From NCBI GenBank assembly GCA_016178125.1, contig JACOTV010000084.1:1-6210 (forward strand): 6,210 nt of DNA. The letters run 5' to 3'. The position numbers were made by a program, and so were the translations under genes. The stretch comes from Candidatus Microgenomates bacterium. Lineage in GTDB: Bacteria; Patescibacteriota; Microgenomatia; UBA1406; GWC2-37-13. This document shows positions 4,821 to 6,210 of the stretch, one piece after another. The stretch's first letter is position 1; the number at the start of each line of letters is the position of its first letter. Below the pieces are notes generated by a model. That model ran no database searches. It was given only the letters and a program-made list of their open reading frames with translations, and was not told where the DNA came from.

Positions 4821-5201
4821 ATGCAAGATGACTGGAAAACCAAGTTAACCCCAGAGCAATACCATGTTCTACGCGAGAAAGGCACGGAGGCTCCATTTAC
4901 CGGGAAATATGTAGATATGCATGACAACGGCATGTATACCTGTGCAGCATGCGGGACCCCACTGTTTTCGTCAGACACAAAGTTTGAATCTCATAGCGGA
5001 TGGCCAAGTTTCTACGAAGTCGCGGAAAAAGGAAATGTCGTGTTAAAAGATGACAACAGCCTGGGAATGCATCGCGTCGAAGTTGAGTGCGCCAAATGTG
5101 GTGGTCATTTGGGACATTTATTTGATGATGGGCCGAGCGACAAAACAGGAAAACGATTCTGCATTAATTCATGCGCCCTTGAGTTTAAGAAGAAGGACTG
5201 A
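4821..5201 (+). CDS. msrB: Peptide-methionine (R)-S-oxide reductase MsrB
   Basis: A 126-residue cytosolic repair enzyme that reduces the R epimer of methionine sulfoxide in proteins, normally recharged by thioredoxin. All hallmark parts are present: a structural zinc site of Cys41/Cys44 (CAAC) and Cys90/Cys93 (CAKC), SHSGWPSFY (57-65), GGHLGHLFDDGP (94-105), and the catalytic RFCINS (112-117) with Cys114. Cys118 directly follows, where most homologues have Ala (INSAAL or INSASL). No other cysteine stands at a usual resolving position, so recycling may use Cys118 or act directly on the sulfenate (inference). Length is typical for a stand-alone MsrB. No leader or Shine-Dalgarno sequence precedes the ATG. 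The last 17 bases overlap the convergent PH-domain protein gene. Confidence 0.96.
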   Translation: MQDDWKTKLTPEQYHVLREKGTEAPFTGKYVDMHDNGMYTCAACGTPLFSSDTKFESHSGWPSFYEVAEKGNVVLKDDNSLGMHRVEVECAKCGGHLGHLFDDGPSDKTGKRFCINSCALEFKKKD

Positions 5202-5628
5202 TTTTTATATCCTCTTCCTCCATGCATTCCCGTATCAACCGCAAGCATTTCTGTGGATTAGGAACGTTATGTAACACGAAATGCGTTTTCATGAATGGGT
5301 GCTCTAGCTCTACCGTTCCGTAGTTAAACATTCTCCCAAAGAAGCTCTGATCAATATCAAGCGCGGCAATATTACTAAGTTTAAAACTATGTGAGTGGCG
5401 CTTCATAATACCGCTTTTATATATGATCATTCCTGGCAGTAACTCGTAGTAGTCGCGGACCCAAATGGCGATAGTCACAAACAGCAATACTGATTTAAAC
5501 GACCCCATTACCATATATCCGATCATATAAACCGTAAGAGTGTTGAAGTGAATGAACGGGTGAACAAACGAAGAGAACAGCAAAACGAATGATAAAAAGA
5601 AAATAGAGAATGCGAACTCAAGGAGCAA
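5185..5628 (-). CDS. Membrane protein with bacterial PH domain (bPH2/YdbT-like), start uncertain
   Basis: From the TTG at 5628 the frame gives 147 residues. Two hydrophobic segments (about 2-22 and 32-56) are followed by a bacterial pleckstrin-homology-type domain (about 58-135): YYELLPGMIIYKSG, then LSNIAALDIDQSFFGRMFNYGTVELE (84-109), whose glycine-arginine and YGTVE pattern is typical of bPH2 (DUF304) proteins. The cellular role of these proteins is poorly known. The start is a problem. The same frame is open upstream to a TAA at 5719-5721, and the extra residues (such as IIIRTTPFILFLKILLLEF) look like the normal N-terminal membrane lead of this family. Beyond the TAA, in the same frame, lie two ATGs (5739 and 5736) overlapping the gpmI stop as TAATGATG. 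The gene may therefore be a nonsense-interrupted version of a 184-residue protein, or use a non-ATG start. It ends inside msrB by 17 bases. Confidence 0.7.
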   Translation of the reverse strand: MLLEFAFSIFFLSFVLLFSSFVHPFIHFNTLTVYMIGYMVMGSFKSVLLFVTIAIWVRDYYELLPGMIIYKSGIMKRHSHSFKLSNIAALDIDQSFFGRMFNYGTVELEHPFMKTHFVLHNVPNPQKCLRLIRECMEEEDIKISPSS

Positions 5629-5737
5629 AATCTTTAAAAATAAAATAAAAGGAGTAGTCCGTATAATTATCGGGAGAGCGGTTGTAGCACCTACTTTGTC
5701 TGCAGCGATAGACTTTGATTAAACTGCCAACGACATC

Positions 5738-5743
5738 ATTATA
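5738..5743 (-). promoter_or_regulatory. TATAAT overlapping the gpmI stop and the first possible PH-gene ATG
   Basis: Minus-strand TATAAT contains the gpmI stop TAA (5741-5739), whose last base is the A of an ATG (5739-5737). The hexamer is a perfect -10 match and could start a transcript near 5731 for the PH-domain gene. It may also be chance in an AT-rich gene end. Confidence 0.25.
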
Positions 5744-6210
5744 CTATAAGTGTGTCAGACATTCTGACAGACGGCCCCAACTCCATAAGATTAAGAACCG
5801 TTCCCGCAATCATATGTAATCCATTCTCCTTGTTTTGCGATAGGTGAAGATGTTGGTTTGCTGAGTTATGCGAATCATATATGATAAACGGAACAGGATT
5901 TAGCGTGTGCGCCGTATGAGGAGTCCCTGACTCTACGTCATACATAATATCGGCGTTTCCGTGATCAGCAGTCACACACACTATGTATTTTTTTGATGAT
6001 AAGTAATCACAAAGGAGTTTTAGCTCGTGATCGACCTTCTCAACACCCGACACCACAGCGCTAAATACGCCGGTGTGTCCGACCATATCGGGATTGGCAA
6101 AGTTTATAAGAACAAACGAGTATTTGCCAAGAGTAGGGTCAATAACAAGCTTGAGGAAGGTATCCGTAATCTCGCGCGCCGCCATCTCCGGCATTTGATC
6201 GTATGTCGCA
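5739..6210 (-). CDS. gpmI: 2,3-bisphosphoglycerate-independent phosphoglycerate mutase, C-terminal part
   Basis: Only the last 156 codons are in the window; the gene enters from the right edge (reading ATYDQMPEMAAREITDTF at the border), so the Met at 6194 is internal. The enzyme interconverts 3- and 2-phosphoglycerate in glycolysis using two divalent metals, typically manganese, and belongs to the alkaline phosphatase superfamily. Counting from that internal Met, metal-site motifs are intact: ANPDMVGHTG (33-42, Asp36 and His40), TADHGNAD (75-82, Asp77 and His78) and GTPHTAHTLNPVPF (90-103). The ATYDxxPEM border matches the family's conserved segment before the last third of the phosphatase domain. 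The C-terminus ends with a normal-looking helix region and TAA. The next gene on this strand begins at or just after the stop. Confidence 0.95.
   Translation of the reverse strand, partial: ATYDQMPEMAAREITDTFLKLVIDPTLGKYSFVLINFANPDMVGHTGVFSAVVSGVEKVDHELKLLCDYLSSKKYIVCVTADHGNADIMYDVESGTPHTAHTLNPVPFIIYDSHNSANQHLHLSQNKENGLHMIAGTVLNLMELGPSVRMSDTLIV

Noticed and set aside
5719..5721. Stop-codon reassignment as explanation for the in-frame TAA
   Set aside because: Other genes in the window end in TAA, and the reassignment known in small-genome bacteria concerns TGA, which is used here as a true stop by msrB.
1..6210. Mobile element, CRISPR, defence or toxin-antitoxin system
   Set aside because: No transposase, integrase, nuclease, Cas-like or toxin-like gene and no spaced repeats are visible; gene content is metabolic and envelope housekeeping.

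Overview
The window is a compact stretch of a bacterial chromosome. Nine genes are complete or nearly so, and two are cut by the window edges. Genes are small, gaps are short, and three convergent gene pairs overlap at their 3' ends. MsrB ends in TGA and no gene uses TGA internally, so the standard code applies. Almost no start codon has a Shine-Dalgarno sequence. Instead, several have a -10-like hexamer 6-9 bases upstream, which suggests leaderless mRNAs. Together with the membrane-anchored Ig-like protein and the small PH-domain membrane protein, this fits a streamlined genome such as a member of the Candidate Phyla Radiation (Patescibacteria, Parcubacteria-like). That placement is inference from style and gene content; no marker gene here proves it.

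Layout. Bases 1-103 hold what looks like the acidic C-terminus of an upstream plus-strand gene and its rho-independent terminator. Bases 123-1973 carry a redox pair on the plus strand: a dihydrolipoamide-dehydrogenase/mercuric-reductase-fold flavoprotein with an altered active site, then a flavodoxin 21 bases later. Bases 1963-2970 carry two minus-strand genes: a pterin-4a-carbinolamine dehydratase followed by a membrane-anchored extracytoplasmic protein. Across a shared palindromic promoter, a PAP2-family membrane phosphatase runs rightward (2994-3677). It collides with a minus-strand pair, transaldolase then MscL (4796-3598), with an 80-base antisense coding overlap. A 16-base palindrome separates transaldolase from the divergent msrB (4821-5201). 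msrB overlaps the end of a minus-strand PH-domain membrane protein, which follows the 3' part of a phosphoglycerate mutase gene (gpmI) that runs off the right edge.

How the genes may work together. GpmI (lower glycolysis) and transaldolase (non-oxidative pentose phosphate route) are core carbon metabolism. The oxidoreductase could pass electrons from NAD(P)H to the flavodoxin, and MsrB repairs oxidised methionine, giving a loose redox theme. MscL, the PAP2 protein, the Ig-like anchor protein and the PH-domain protein are envelope functions. I see no CRISPR array, tRNA, rRNA, IS element or phage gene, and no clear case for a wholly new multi-gene system. The best leads are the oxidoreductase lacking its interchange cysteine and catalytic dyad next to a flavodoxin, the leaderless and palindromic promoters, and the PH-domain gene whose natural start is followed by an in-frame TAA.
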